In this document: in pieces, positions 31,720 to 40,420 of the stretch
Position numbering within the stretch: position 1 is the stretch's first letter
How the letters are laid out: each line of letters opens with the position of its first letter
Origin: JBNKWA01 sp050299555
GTDB taxonomy: Bacteria > Pseudomonadota > Alphaproteobacteria > Rhodobacterales > Rhodobacteraceae
DNA: 44,191 bases
Assembly: GCA_050299555.1 (NCBI GenBank)
Contig: JBNKWA010000045.1
Span: forward strand, 1 to 44,191
Direction: 5' to 3'
Notes under the pieces: model-generated
Seen by the model: only the letters and a program-made list of their open reading frames with translations
What the model was told of the DNA's origin: nothing
Database searches by the model: none
Made by a program: the position numbers and the translations under genes

Positions 31720-32814
31720 TTGGCCACGATATACGACGTTGCGGCGACGGCCGGCGTGTCACCCAAGACGGTGTCGCGGGTGATGAATGGCGACGGCCCG
31801 GTCAGCGATGCCACCCGCAAGGCCGTCATCAAGGCGATGGCCAAGCTCGGCTATGTCCCGTCCAGCGCCGCCCGGTCCATGCGTTCGCAGCGCAGCCGCC
31901 TTGTCGGCCTGATCTCGGGCGCCATCAGCCGCGCGCCCGAGGTGGCCAGCCAGGCCGGCCTGCCGGACATCCATATCGTCCAGGGGGTGCAGGAGGCGCT
32001 GGCCGAGAACGGCCTCACTCTTCTGGTCGGCGATACCGGCGAAGAGTCCGCCCGCGTGACCGAGCTTTTCGCCACCATGGGCGAGCACCGGGTCGACGGG
32101 CTGATCTATGTCAGCGAATGCCATCAGAAGGTGGCGCTGCCCGAAGCCGGCGCCGGGCGGCCGCTGGTGCTGGCCAACTGCTTTGACGAGGCCGGCACCC
32201 CGTCGGTCCTGCCCGATGACGAGGCCGGCCAGCATGCGCTGACCGCCGGGCTGATCGCGCGCGGCTATCGCCGCATCGCCTACCTGACGCTGCCCTCGGA
32301 CCTGTGGGCGACGCGGCTGCGCCTGCAGGGCTATGCCCGCGCCCTGGCCGATGCCGGGATCGGCTATGACCGCGCCCTGGTGGCGCCGGTGGAGTGCGCC
32401 AATACCCCCTGCGAGGTCGAGTTCCTGCGCGCCGAGATCGACCGGCTCGCCGCCCTGCCGTCGCCGCCCGACGTGCTCTGCCTCGGCAACGACCGCCTGG
32501 CGCTGCCGGTCTACGGGCTGCTGCGCGACCGCGGCCTGCGCCTGCCCGGGGGGATCGCCGTGGCCGGCTACGACGATCACCGGATGATCACCGAGACGCT
32601 ATTCCCGCAACTCACCTCGGTGGTGCTGCCCTACCGCGCCATGGGGCGCGAGGCCGCCGCCATGCTGATCGCGCTGATGCGCGGCGAAACGCTGCCCGAT
32701 GCGACCCGCCCCAGGCTGGTCGGCGGGCCGGTCGTCTGGCGACCATCGGTGAATGCCCAGGGACCGAGGGTCGTGCCTTTCACTTCAAGGACAACGCAAT
32801 GGAGCGCAAAATGA
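31720..32814 (+). CDS. LacI-family transcriptional regulator
   Basis: This is a 364-residue LacI repressor. Residues 1-55 are the helix-turn-helix and hinge helix (IYDVAATAGVSPKTVSRVMN, then YVPSSAARSMRSQ), followed by a periplasmic-binding-protein-like sensor domain (about 60-340) that should bind a sugar. The start is TTG at 31720, supported by GGGGAGGA 7 bases upstream and by the conserved N-terminus starting immediately. The gene leads an operon for an ABC sugar importer and a GH32-like hydrolase and overlaps the binding-protein start by 4 bases. Two palindromes just upstream suggest autoregulation. Confidence 0.92.
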   Translation: MATIYDVAATAGVSPKTVSRVMNGDGPVSDATRKAVIKAMAKLGYVPSSAARSMRSQRSRLVGLISGAISRAPEVASQAGLPDIHIVQGVQEALAENGLTLLVGDTGEESARVTELFATMGEHRVDGLIYVSECHQKVALPEAGAGRPLVLANCFDEAGTPSVLPDDEAGQHALTAGLIARGYRRIAYLTLPSDLWATRLRLQGYARALADAGIGYDRALVAPVECANTPCEVEFLRAEIDRLAALPSPPDVLCLGNDRLALPVYGLLRDRGLRLPGGIAVAGYDDHRMITETLFPQLTSVVLPYRAMGREAAAMLIALMRGETLPDATRPRLVGGPVVWRPSVNAQGPRVVPFTSRTTQWSAK

Positions 32815-34067
32815 GGAAACTGCCCTGCCTGACACTCGCGGCGATCGCCGGCCTCGCGGGCCCGGCCCTTGCCCAGACCGAGCTGACGATGTGGTACCAC
32901 GGCGCCGGCAACGAGGTTGAGTCGAAGATCGTCAACCAGATCATCGACGACTTCAACGCCAGCCAGTCGGACTGGACCGTCTCGATGCAGAGCTTCCCGC
33001 AGGCGAGCTACAACGACAGCGTCGTTGCCGGCGCGCTGGCCGGCGATCTGCCCGACATCCTCGACGTGGACGGGCCGGTGATGCCGAACTGGGCCTGGTC
33101 GGGCTACATGCAGCCGCTGGCCATCGACGAGTCGAAGATCGAGGGCTTCCTGCCCGGACCCAGGGGCTACTGGGACGGCAAGCTCTATTCCATCGGCCTG
33201 TGGGACGCCGCCGTCGCCATGGTCACCCGCAAGTCCACGCTGGACAAGTACGGCATCCGCGTGCCCACCCTGGACGAGCCCTGGACCCGCGCCGAGTTCG
33301 ACGCCGCGCTGACCACCATCAAGGACAGCGGCGATTTCGAATACCCGCTCGATCTCGGCCTGGCCTGGACCGGCGAGTGGTATCCCTACGCCTTCTCGCC
33401 CTTCCTGCAGAGCTTCGGCGGCGACCTGATCGACCGCGACACCTATGGCAGCGCCGAGGGGATCCTCAACGGTGACGCCGGCATGGCCTTCGGCGAGTGG
33501 TGGCAGAGCCTGTTCACCCGCGAGCTGGTGCCCGGCACCAGCCAGGACCCGGCCGACCGCGACAACGGCTTCATCGAGGGCAAGTACGCCATCTCCTACA
33601 ATGGCAACTGGGCGGCGCTGAGCATCCTGAACGCCTATCCCGACGACACCCTGTTCCTGCCCAATGTCGATCTCGGCACCGGGCCGAAGATCGGCGCGGC
33701 AAGCTGGCAGTTCGGCGTCGCGGCCTCGTCCGAGCATCCCGACGGCGCCAGCGCCTTCATCGAGTTCGCGCTGCAGGACAAGTACCTGACCGCGTTCTCT
33801 GACGGCATCGGGCTGATCCCGCCGACCCCCAGCTCCGCCGCCGCCTCCAAGAACTACGCCCCCGGCGCGCCGATGGAGGTGTTCTACGAGCTGTCCAAGC
33901 AGCAGGCGGTGCTCAGGCCGGTGACCCCCGGCTATGTGGTCGAGGCCAAGGTCTTCGAGAAGGCGCTCGCCGATATCGCCAACGGTGCCAATGTGGCCGA
34001 TGCGCTCGACGGCGCCGTGGACGAGATCGACGCCGATGTCGAGAAGAACAGCGGCTACGGTCACTGA
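32811..34067 (+). CDS. ABC sugar-binding protein (family 1 SBP)
   Basis: This is a 418-residue extracellular solute-binding protein of the MalE/UgpB group. The signal peptide is MRKLPCLTLAAIAGLAGPAL with likely cleavage after ALA. The mature part begins TELTMWYHG, and aromatic-rich stretches such as AWTGEWYPYAFSPFLQSFGG fit sugar stacking. The start at ATG 32811 overlaps the LacI stop (ATGA) with GGAG 6 bases upstream; an ATG at 32799 is also in frame. A hairpin follows the gene before the first permease. The GH32-like neighbour suggests a fructose-containing oligosaccharide or a related sugar. Confidence 0.9.
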   Translation: MRKLPCLTLAAIAGLAGPALAQTELTMWYHGAGNEVESKIVNQIIDDFNASQSDWTVSMQSFPQASYNDSVVAGALAGDLPDILDVDGPVMPNWAWSGYMQPLAIDESKIEGFLPGPRGYWDGKLYSIGLWDAAVAMVTRKSTLDKYGIRVPTLDEPWTRAEFDAALTTIKDSGDFEYPLDLGLAWTGEWYPYAFSPFLQSFGGDLIDRDTYGSAEGILNGDAGMAFGEWWQSLFTRELVPGTSQDPADRDNGFIEGKYAISYNGNWAALSILNAYPDDTLFLPNVDLGTGPKIGAASWQFGVAASSEHPDGASAFIEFALQDKYLTAFSDGIGLIPPTPSSAAASKNYAPGAPMEVFYELSKQQAVLRPVTPGYVVEAKVFEKALADIANGANVADALDGAVDEIDADVEKNSGYGH

Positions 34068-34076
34068 CGCCGCCCC

Positions 34077-34104
34077 GGGTCCCGCTGCCCTCCCGGCGGG
34101 ACCC
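34077..34104 (+). terminator. Hairpin after the sugar-binding protein gene
   Basis: A perfect 9-bp stem, GGGTCCCGC / GCGGGACCC, has a 10-base loop and lies 10 bases after the stop codon. There is no U tract. It likely protects the upstream mRNA or attenuates read-through so that the binding protein outnumbers the permeases. Confidence 0.6.
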
Positions 34105-34130
34105 GTCCTCCCTCAGCAGGGGTTCCACCC

Positions 34131-35204
34131 ATGGCATCGAAGCTGAAGACATCGAACCGGGCCGGATGGAGCTTTGCGCTCCCCGGCTTCGCGCTGATCT
34201 CGCTGTTCATCGTGCTGCCGTTCTTCTTCGCCTTCGGCCTGTCGCTCACCAACCAGCGGCTGATCTCGCCGAACCCGACCGAGTGGGTGGGGCTGCAGAA
34301 CTACCGCGACCTTCTGGGCGTCGGCATCCTGACGCTGGAGCCGGAACGCGACGATGCCGGCCAGATCGTGCGCGACGGCGACGGCAACCCCGAATACCCG
34401 CGGGTCCGCAACTTCACCCGGCGCAATCCCGACTTTCCGCAATACTCCGGCATGGGCGAGTGGTTCCGCTGGCAGTCCGGCGACAACGCCAAGGTGGTCC
34501 TCGCCCGCGACGTCGTCTTCATGAAGGCGCTGGTCAACACTTTCACCTTCGTCGTCGTGGTGGCGCCGGTGCAGGCCGGGCTGGCGCTGCTGCTGGCGCT
34601 TCTGATCAACCAGAAGCTTCGCGGCATCAACGTCTTCCGCGCCATCTATTTCATGCCCGTCGTGGTCTCGATCGTCGTCGTCTCGCTGCTCTGGCGCTTT
34701 ATCTACGACGGCAATGACGGGCTTCTGAACAACGTGCTGGGCTGGCTCAGCTTCGGGGCCCTGAAGCCGCACGACTGGCTGGGCAATCCAAATACCGCGC
34801 TCGGCTCGATCATGGCCATGTCGATCTGGCAGGCGGTGGGCTTTCACATGGTGATCTGGCTGTCCGGGCTGCAGACCATCAGCCCGACCCTGTACGAGGC
34901 GGCCGACATCGAGGGCGCGTCCAAATGGCAGGCGTTCCGCTATGTCACCTGGCCCGGCCTCAGGAACACCGCCGTGCTGATCCTGATCGTCATCACCATG
35001 CAGTGCTTCGCGCTGTTCGCGCAGATCGACGTGATGACCAATGGCGGGCCGCTGGACTCGACCCAGACCATGGTCTTCCAGGCGGTCGAGCGCGGCTATG
35101 GCAAGCAGGACATCTCCGGCGGTTCCACCATCTCGGTGATCCTGTTCCTGATCGTGCTGTCGATTTCGCTGATCCAGCGCTGGCTGACGAGGGAGAGACG
35201 CTGA
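34131..35204 (+). CDS. ABC sugar permease 1 (MalF-like)
   Basis: This is a 357-residue permease of the carbohydrate uptake group 1. After the first helix (about 13-37) there is a periplasmic insert of roughly 85 residues (including PRVRNFTRRNPDFPQYS) before helix two. Five more helices follow, with the ATPase-docking EAA loop as YEAADIEGASKWQAFRYVTW. The length and insert are reminiscent of MalF-type subunits with an extra periplasmic domain. It overlaps permease 2 by one base. Confidence 0.92.
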   Translation: MASKLKTSNRAGWSFALPGFALISLFIVLPFFFAFGLSLTNQRLISPNPTEWVGLQNYRDLLGVGILTLEPERDDAGQIVRDGDGNPEYPRVRNFTRRNPDFPQYSGMGEWFRWQSGDNAKVVLARDVVFMKALVNTFTFVVVVAPVQAGLALLLALLINQKLRGINVFRAIYFMPVVVSIVVVSLLWRFIYDGNDGLLNNVLGWLSFGALKPHDWLGNPNTALGSIMAMSIWQAVGFHMVIWLSGLQTISPTLYEAADIEGASKWQAFRYVTWPGLRNTAVLILIVITMQCFALFAQIDVMTNGGPLDSTQTMVFQAVERGYGKQDISGGSTISVILFLIVLSISLIQRWLTRERR

Positions 35205-36082
35205 TGGCTGCCGTTTCCGCCGATAACAGCGGCCCCCGCCTTGTCGCCCGCTACGCGGTGCTGGTGCTGGTCGCGGTGATCTTCATCTTTCCGCTTCTGT
35301 TCATGGTGATGAGTTCGCTCAAGCCCTCGCAGCAGCTTCTGGCCGATACCTCCAGCATGCGCGCCTTCCTGCCGGTGGGCGACATCAGCCTGCAGAACTA
35401 CGCCGACGCCTTCGACCGCGCCCCGGTGGCCCGCTTCGTGCTGAACTCGGTCATCGTGACCGGCGTCACCGTGCTTCTGTCGCTGCTGATCTGCTCCATG
35501 GCGGCGTTTTCCTTCGTGTTCCTCACCTGGAAGGGCAGGGGCGTTCTGTTGTCGATCATCCTGGCGACGCTGATCATCCCCTTCGAGACCATCGCCATCC
35601 CGCTTCTGCTGCTGGTCTCAAAGCTGCCCTGGATCGGGCTCGAGGGGTTCCATGTCGGCTGGCTGAACTCGTACCGGGTGCAGATCATTCCCTGGATCGC
35701 CGACGGGCTGACGATCTTCCTCTTCGTGCAGTATTTCAAGGACCTGCCGGGCGAACTGATCGAGGCGGCCCGGGTCGAGGGGGCGGGCTGGGGCCAGATC
35801 TACCTCAAGGTGGTGATGCCGCTGGCCGGCCCGGTGCTGGCCACCGCCGCGATCCTGAAATTCCTGGTCATGTACAACCAGTACCTCTGGCCGCTGATCG
35901 TGGTCCAGGACGAGGCCTATCGCCCGGTCATGGTGGGCCTTGGCTACTTCTTCCAGCTTCAGGTCGTCTGGGGCGAGGTGATGGCGTACCTGTCGCTGAT
36001 CACCGTGCCGGTTCTGGCCTTCTATCTGGTCCTGCAGCGGGCGTTCATCGCCTCCATCGCCTCGACCGGCGTGAAGGGCTGA
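35204..36082 (+). CDS. ABC sugar permease 2 (MalG-like)
   Basis: This is a 292-residue six-helix permease, the partner of permease 1. The EAA loop is IEAARVEGAGWGQIYLKVVM. The start is ATG 35204, overlapping the previous stop (TGATG), with GAGGGAGAG before it. The hydrolase gene follows after 2 bases. Confidence 0.92.
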   Translation: MAAVSADNSGPRLVARYAVLVLVAVIFIFPLLFMVMSSLKPSQQLLADTSSMRAFLPVGDISLQNYADAFDRAPVARFVLNSVIVTGVTVLLSLLICSMAAFSFVFLTWKGRGVLLSIILATLIIPFETIAIPLLLLVSKLPWIGLEGFHVGWLNSYRVQIIPWIADGLTIFLFVQYFKDLPGELIEAARVEGAGWGQIYLKVVMPLAGPVLATAAILKFLVMYNQYLWPLIVVQDEAYRPVMVGLGYFFQLQVVWGEVMAYLSLITVPVLAFYLVLQRAFIASIASTGVKG

Positions 36083-36084
36083 AC

Positions 36085-37092
36085 ATGGTGATCGCGCTCG
36101 ACGACAAGTGGATCTGGGATAGCTGGTATGTCGCCGACGGCGATACCTGGCACGGCTTCTTCCTGCAGGCCGATCGCAGCCTCGGCGACCCCGAGAAGCG
36201 GCATTTCAACGTCAGCCAGGGCCATGCGGTCAGCCGCGACCTCAGGACCTGGACGCATCTGGGCACCATGTTCGCCCCTGCGGCGGAACCGGCCTGGGAC
36301 GACCTCACCACCTGGACCGGCAGCGTGGTCAGGGGCGATGACGGCCGCTGGCACCTGTTCTACACCGGCTCGTCCCGGGCCGAGCACGGGATGAAGCAGC
36401 GCATCGGCCACGCCACCTCGGCCGACCTGCATTCCTGGGTGCGGGTCGGCGACGGGCTCTGCCTCGACATCGACGCCCGCTACGAGGAATACCGCCCCGG
36501 CCACTGGCACGACCGGGCCATGCGCGACCCCTGGGTGATGCGCGACCCGGGCGGCGATGGCTGGCTGATGTTCTTCACCGCCCGCCTGCCCGGCGTGGCC
36601 GAGCCCAATGCCGGCGGCACCATCGGGCTCGCCACCTCGCCGGACCTGATGGAATGGACGCTGCAGGACCCGGTCCATGCCGGCAACAGCTTCGGCCAGC
36701 TCGAGGTGCCGCAGGTGTTCCAGGCCGACGGGCGCTGGTACTGCCTGTTCTGCACCTCGGCCCGGCACTATTCCAAGGCGATGCTGGCCGCCTATCCCGG
36801 CGCCCCGGTCACCGGCACCCACTATCTCGTCGCCGATCATCCGCGCGGGCCCTGGACGGTGGCGCCGGGGCCGTTCCTCGACGGCTCCGAGCCCTGCACC
36901 CGCTACGCCGCGCGCATCGTCGCCACCGACCGCGGCCTGATGCTGATGGGCTTCGTCGCCGAGCCCCACGGCATTCCCTTCGTCGGCGTGGTCTCCGACC
37001 CGCAGCCGGTGGAGGTGACGCCGCTTGGCCTTCTGCGCCTCGGCGCCCCGACCCACCTGAACCTTTGTCCCGCAGCGACCACCGGAGCCTGA
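36085..37092 (+). CDS. GH32-like five-bladed glycosidase, cytoplasmic
   Basis: This is a 335-residue protein of the GH32/GH43/GH68 five-bladed propeller superfamily. The three acidic residues of GH32 enzymes can be placed: Asp12 in IWDSW (nucleophile), Asp148 in MRDPW (transition-state stabiliser) and Glu207 in QLEVPQVF (acid/base). Repeated DLRTW, DLHSW and DLMEW strands mark the blades. It has no signal peptide and lacks the C-terminal beta-sandwich of usual GH32 enzymes (about 480-550 residues). It probably cleaves an imported beta-fructoside or similar sugar inside the cell. It sits between permease and ATPase genes, 2 and 3 bases from its neighbours. Confidence 0.82.
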   Translation: MVIALDDKWIWDSWYVADGDTWHGFFLQADRSLGDPEKRHFNVSQGHAVSRDLRTWTHLGTMFAPAAEPAWDDLTTWTGSVVRGDDGRWHLFYTGSSRAEHGMKQRIGHATSADLHSWVRVGDGLCLDIDARYEEYRPGHWHDRAMRDPWVMRDPGGDGWLMFFTARLPGVAEPNAGGTIGLATSPDLMEWTLQDPVHAGNSFGQLEVPQVFQADGRWYCLFCTSARHYSKAMLAAYPGAPVTGTHYLVADHPRGPWTVAPGPFLDGSEPCTRYAARIVATDRGLMLMGFVAEPHGIPFVGVVSDPQPVEVTPLGLLRLGAPTHLNLCPAATTGA

Positions 37093-37095
37093 CCC

Positions 37096-38172
37096 ATGGC
37101 CGATGTCGTCCTGAAGAACCTCAAGAAAAGCTACGGCACCGTCGACGTCATCAAGGGTGTCGACATCGACATCCGCGACGGTGAGTTCTGCGTCTTCGTC
37201 GGCCCCTCGGGCTGCGGCAAGTCCACGCTCCTCAGGATGATCGCCGGGCTCGAGGACATCACCGCCGGCGAGCTCCGGATCGGCGACACGCTGGTCAACG
37301 ACATGCAGCCCCGCGAACGCGGCGTCGCCATGGTGTTCCAGACCTACGCCATCTTCCCGCACATGACGGTGCGCGAGAACATCGGCTTCGGCCTCACCAT
37401 CTCCAAGACCCCCAAGGCCGAGAAGGAACGCCGCGTCGCCGAGGCCGCCCGCATCCTGAAGATGGAGCACCTGCTCGACCGGCGCCCGTCCCAGCTCTCC
37501 GGCGGCCAGCGCCAGCGGGTGGCCATCGGCCGCTCCATCGTGCGCGAGCCCAAGGTGTTCCTGTTCGACGAGCCCCTGTCGAACCTCGACGCGGCGCTCC
37601 GCGTCGACATGCGCATGGAGATCGGCAAGCTCCACAACGACCTCGGCGCCACCATGATCTACGTCACCCACGACCAGGTCGAGGCGATGACGCTGGCCGA
37701 CAAGATCGTCGTCCTCGACCAGGGGCTGGTGCGCCAGATCGGCACGCCCTTGGAGCTCTACCACAACCCCGCCAACCTCTTCGTCGCCGGCTTCATCGGC
37801 AGTCCGAAGATGAACTTCCTCGACGTCGAGGTGAAGGAGGTGGCGGGCGGCAGCGCCACCGTCGCCTCGCCGGCCCTCGACCCGGTGACGGTGCCCGACG
37901 TCAAGGGCAACGTCAGGGCCGGGGGCAGGGCGCTTCTCGGGGTGCGGCCGCAATACCTCGCGCCGGTCACCGACGGCAGCCGCGGGCACCTGCACGGCTC
38001 GGTGCAGCTGGTCGAGCGCCTCGGCACCGAGACCATCGTCAACGTGGCGCTGGCCTCGGGCGGCAACGTGCTGGCCGCGCTCTCCGAGGACCGGGCCTTC
38101 GACCTCGGCGCCGAGGTGGCCTTCGACTTCGACGCCGCCCGCGCGCACCTCTTCCCGCACGAGGCGGCCTGA
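37096..38172 (+). CDS. ABC sugar importer ATPase (MalK/UgpC type)
   Basis: This is a 358-residue ATPase. Walker A is GPSGCGKST, the Q-loop is MVFQTYAIFPHM, the signature is LSGGQRQR, Walker B is VFLFDEPLSNLD and the switch is YVTHDQVEAM. From about residue 240 a TOBE/OB-type domain follows, as in MalK-type subunits. It is the last gene of the LacI-controlled operon; the hairpin repeat at 38203 follows. Confidence 0.93.
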   Translation: MADVVLKNLKKSYGTVDVIKGVDIDIRDGEFCVFVGPSGCGKSTLLRMIAGLEDITAGELRIGDTLVNDMQPRERGVAMVFQTYAIFPHMTVRENIGFGLTISKTPKAEKERRVAEAARILKMEHLLDRRPSQLSGGQRQRVAIGRSIVREPKVFLFDEPLSNLDAALRVDMRMEIGKLHNDLGATMIYVTHDQVEAMTLADKIVVLDQGLVRQIGTPLELYHNPANLFVAGFIGSPKMNFLDVEVKEVAGGSATVASPALDPVTVPDVKGNVRAGGRALLGVRPQYLAPVTDGSRGHLHGSVQLVERLGTETIVNVALASGGNVLAALSEDRAFDLGAEVAFDFDAARAHLFPHEAA

Positions 38173-38202
38173 ACCCGGCCGGTCCGACGCGCCTTCCCGT
38201 AG

Positions 38203-38223
38203 GATGGGTTCTTCGAACCCATC
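38203..38223. repeat. REP-like hairpin GATGGGTTC/GAACCCATC
   Basis: A perfect 9-bp stem with the three-base loop TTC lies 31 bases after the ATPase stop. It resembles the widespread proteobacterial REP-type TAGGRTGGGTT...AACCCAYC hairpins, and may act as a 3' mRNA end or be a dispersed repeat. There is no U tract. Confidence 0.65.
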
Positions 38224-38315
38224 TTCACCGCCCGCGCCGGGGCCCGGGCGACCGGTTTGGGCCGCGCGCTCCCCCGCGCGGCACTCGTCCGGTCGCACAA
38301 ACGCCGCCTCCCGCC

Positions 38316-38432
38316 CCCCGGGCCCGGACGACCAGTCCGGGCCGCGCCCGACCCGGCTGGAGGTCGGGCGCATTTGCGACGGATCAAGAAGCGGGCAGGT
38401 CTCGGCGATGTGGCCCGATAAATCGCAGTAGC
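38316..38432. repeat. Dispersed repeat with GGCCCGGAC hairpin, copy 2
   Basis: This copy matches 1021-1135: the hairpin GGCCCGGAC-GACCA-GTCCGGGCC at 38321-38343, then GCGCCCGACCCG, CGCATT, CAAGAAGCGGGCAGGTCTCG and CGATAAA in the same order. The loop differs (GACCA against GATTA) while both arms are kept, which points to selection for the structure. The rest of 38173-38575 shows no gene. Confidence 0.8.
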
Positions 38433-38575
38433 GGTTCAGTTCCGCGGCGCCCTCCCCGGGTCGGGCGCGGCCTCGTCCGGCCGTCCGAACTCGGTCGCTG
38501 CCGCATCCCGCCATTGCCCGGCACGAGCCCATCCCTTACGCTTCACCCATGGGGTGAGCGTGGCGCGTATTGGCG

Positions 38576-40420
38576 ATGGCAATTCCGCAAAAGGTCATTG
38601 AGGTCGCGGGTCTTCTCGTCGCCATCGGCGGCATGGCGACCGCCGCCGGGCCGCTCGCGGCCGCCGGCTCCGGCGTCGCGATCCTGAAAGGCTGGAAGGC
38701 GCTGACCGACCGCCCGCCGCCTCAGGCGCTGCCCTTCGCACAGGCGGTGGCGGCCACACTCCACGACAAGCTCGAAGCGGAGAGCGAGCCCACCCGCACC
38801 CTGATCCCGCAGATGATCGCGGCGTCGCTGCCGAGCCCCGCACAAGTCATGGACTGCGGCCAGAATGCCGAAGCCGTGGTCAAGGCAATGACCGACTGGC
38901 TGGAGGACGAGAACAACCACCACCAGCCGGACTACTGCAACCACGACCACCTTGGGCCATTCCGCCGCATCCTCACCCCGATCCTCGATGGGCTTTTCAG
39001 CGACCCAACCTTCAACGCCCAACTCGTCCCCGCCTTCCAGCAGGCGGTGCTGGCGCGGCTGGCCGAGATCGCCGCCAGGGTCGACAAACTGTCAGACGAT
39101 TTCACCGCCAAGGTTCAGGAACTGGGCATCACCCAGGGCCTGGTGATCGCGCTGGCGAAACGCATCGCCCCCGATGTGGCGGATTTCGACACCGCCCATC
39201 GCGAGCTGGACCGCGCCATCGAGGTCGCCGCCCGGCGCCAGCGCGAGGGCACGCAGCGCTCCAATCTCGGGGCCGAGACCGACGCCGTGATGGCCGAGGT
39301 GGCGCAGCTGAACGCCGACGGCCAGCTCGACGCCGGGGCCGAGGCGTTCGACGCGGCGCTGGAACGGATCGAGGCCGAGAAGTCTCGCCTCCTCGACGCT
39401 GCCCTCGATCAGGACATCCTGCGCCGCAACGCACCCTCGGCGGCAGGCAGGCTATGGGACAAGCTGCGGCTGGAGGTGCCGGAAGGCCCCGACCGCTTCG
39501 CGGCGCTGCGGGCACTTCGGGATGAATGGTACCAGCGCGGCCGCGACAAGGGGCTGAACTTCGATGCCGAGGTTGCGATCGAACTGGCCCGTCAATCCCA
39601 TGCCATCGCCCGTGATCCTGACGAACGCGGCGCGACCCTGAACGATCTCGGTATCGCGCTTCAGACCCTTGGCAGGCGGGAAAGCGGCACCGCGCGGCTT
39701 GAACAGGTGGTGGCGGTCTTTTGCGCGGCGCTTCAGGAGTATCGCCAAGAGCGGGTGCCGCTGAACTGGGCGATGACGCAGAACAATCTGGGGAACGCGC
39801 TTGCAACCCTCGGCCAGCGGGAGAGAGTGACGGGGCGATCTGAGGCAGCGGTGGCGGCCTGTGCGGCGGCGGTGGCGGCCTACCGCGCGGCGCTTCAGGA
39901 GTGGACGCGGGAGCGGGTGCCGCTCGCCTGGGCGGCGACGCAGTCCAATCTGGGCAATGCGCTTGCAATCCTCAGCGAGGGGGATGGCGACACGACGCGG
40001 CTGGAAGAGGCGGTGGCGGCCTATCGCGCGGCGCTTCAGGAGCGGACGCAGGAGCGGGTGCCGCTCGACTGGGCGGCGACGCAGAACAATCTGGGCATTG
40101 CGCTTAAGGCAATTGGCGCATGGGAGGGCGACACCACACGGCTAGAACAGGCGGCAGAGGCCTTTCGCGCGGCCCTCCGTGAGCGGACGCGGGAGCGGGT
40201 GCCGCTCGACAGGGCGGCGACGCAGAACAATCTTGCGAGTGTCGAGATCGCATTCTTCGACAAGACCGGCGATCCGGCCCGGCTCGATGCGGCCGAGGCG
40301 CATGTGTTGGCGGCAAGGGAGGTCTTTCAGGAGGCCGGGGCCAGCCACTATCTGGCGCTGGCGGATGCGCAAATAGACAAGATCAACCACCGCCGGGGGA
40401 CATTGAAACCGTCCGATTGA
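38576..40420 (+). CDS. TPR-repeat protein of unknown function
   Basis: This is a 614-residue protein that I do not recognise as a named family. Residues about 6-35 are hydrophobic (VAGLLVAIGGMATAAGPLAA) and could be a membrane segment. About 100-330 is helical, with a Leu/Ala/Glu-rich stretch around 160-290. From about 340 to the end come roughly five TPR-like repeats of the NNLGNAL...GDTTRLEEAV...YRAALQERT type, three of them almost identical. Such repeats occur in signalling and defence-type proteins fused to effector domains, but no nuclease, TIR or ATPase domain is seen. The start is ATG 38576 (a TTG two codons earlier is possible); the ribosome site is weak. It is a single gene bracketed by repeat elements and may be an insertion. 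Confidence 0.75.
   Translation: MAIPQKVIEVAGLLVAIGGMATAAGPLAAAGSGVAILKGWKALTDRPPPQALPFAQAVAATLHDKLEAESEPTRTLIPQMIAASLPSPAQVMDCGQNAEAVVKAMTDWLEDENNHHQPDYCNHDHLGPFRRILTPILDGLFSDPTFNAQLVPAFQQAVLARLAEIAARVDKLSDDFTAKVQELGITQGLVIALAKRIAPDVADFDTAHRELDRAIEVAARRQREGTQRSNLGAETDAVMAEVAQLNADGQLDAGAEAFDAALERIEAEKSRLLDAALDQDILRRNAPSAAGRLWDKLRLEVPEGPDRFAALRALRDEWYQRGRDKGLNFDAEVAIELARQSHAIARDPDERGATLNDLGIALQTLGRRESGTARLEQVVAVFCAALQEYRQERVPLNWAMTQNNLGNALATLGQRERVTGRSEAAVAACAAAVAAYRAALQEWTRERVPLAWAATQSNLGNALAILSEGDGDTTRLEEAVAAYRAALQERTQERVPLDWAATQNNLGIALKAIGAWEGDTTRLEQAAEAFRAALRERTRERVPLDRAATQNNLASVEIAFFDKTGDPARLDAAEAHVLAAREVFQEAGASHYLALADAQIDKINHRRGTLKPSD
39700..40250 (+). repeat. Tandem coding repeat, 141-bp period
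   Basis: The marker GCGGGTGCCGCT recurs at 39751, 39913 and 40054, with a shorter match at 40195, giving steps of 162, 141 and 141 bases (54, 47 and 47 residues). The 54-residue step carries a 7-residue Ala-rich insertion. Near identity at the DNA level suggests recent expansion or homogenisation. Confidence 0.8.

Noticed and set aside
36022..38532. An 836-codon minus-strand frame across the GH32-like and ATPase genes
   Set aside because: It is the mirror of two well-supported plus-strand genes and continues into repeat DNA; composition is unlike a protein.
38576..40420. Interpretation of the TPR protein as a known defence effector
   Set aside because: No nuclease, TIR, NTPase or protease motif could be found; only the repeats and a hydrophobic N-terminus are visible.
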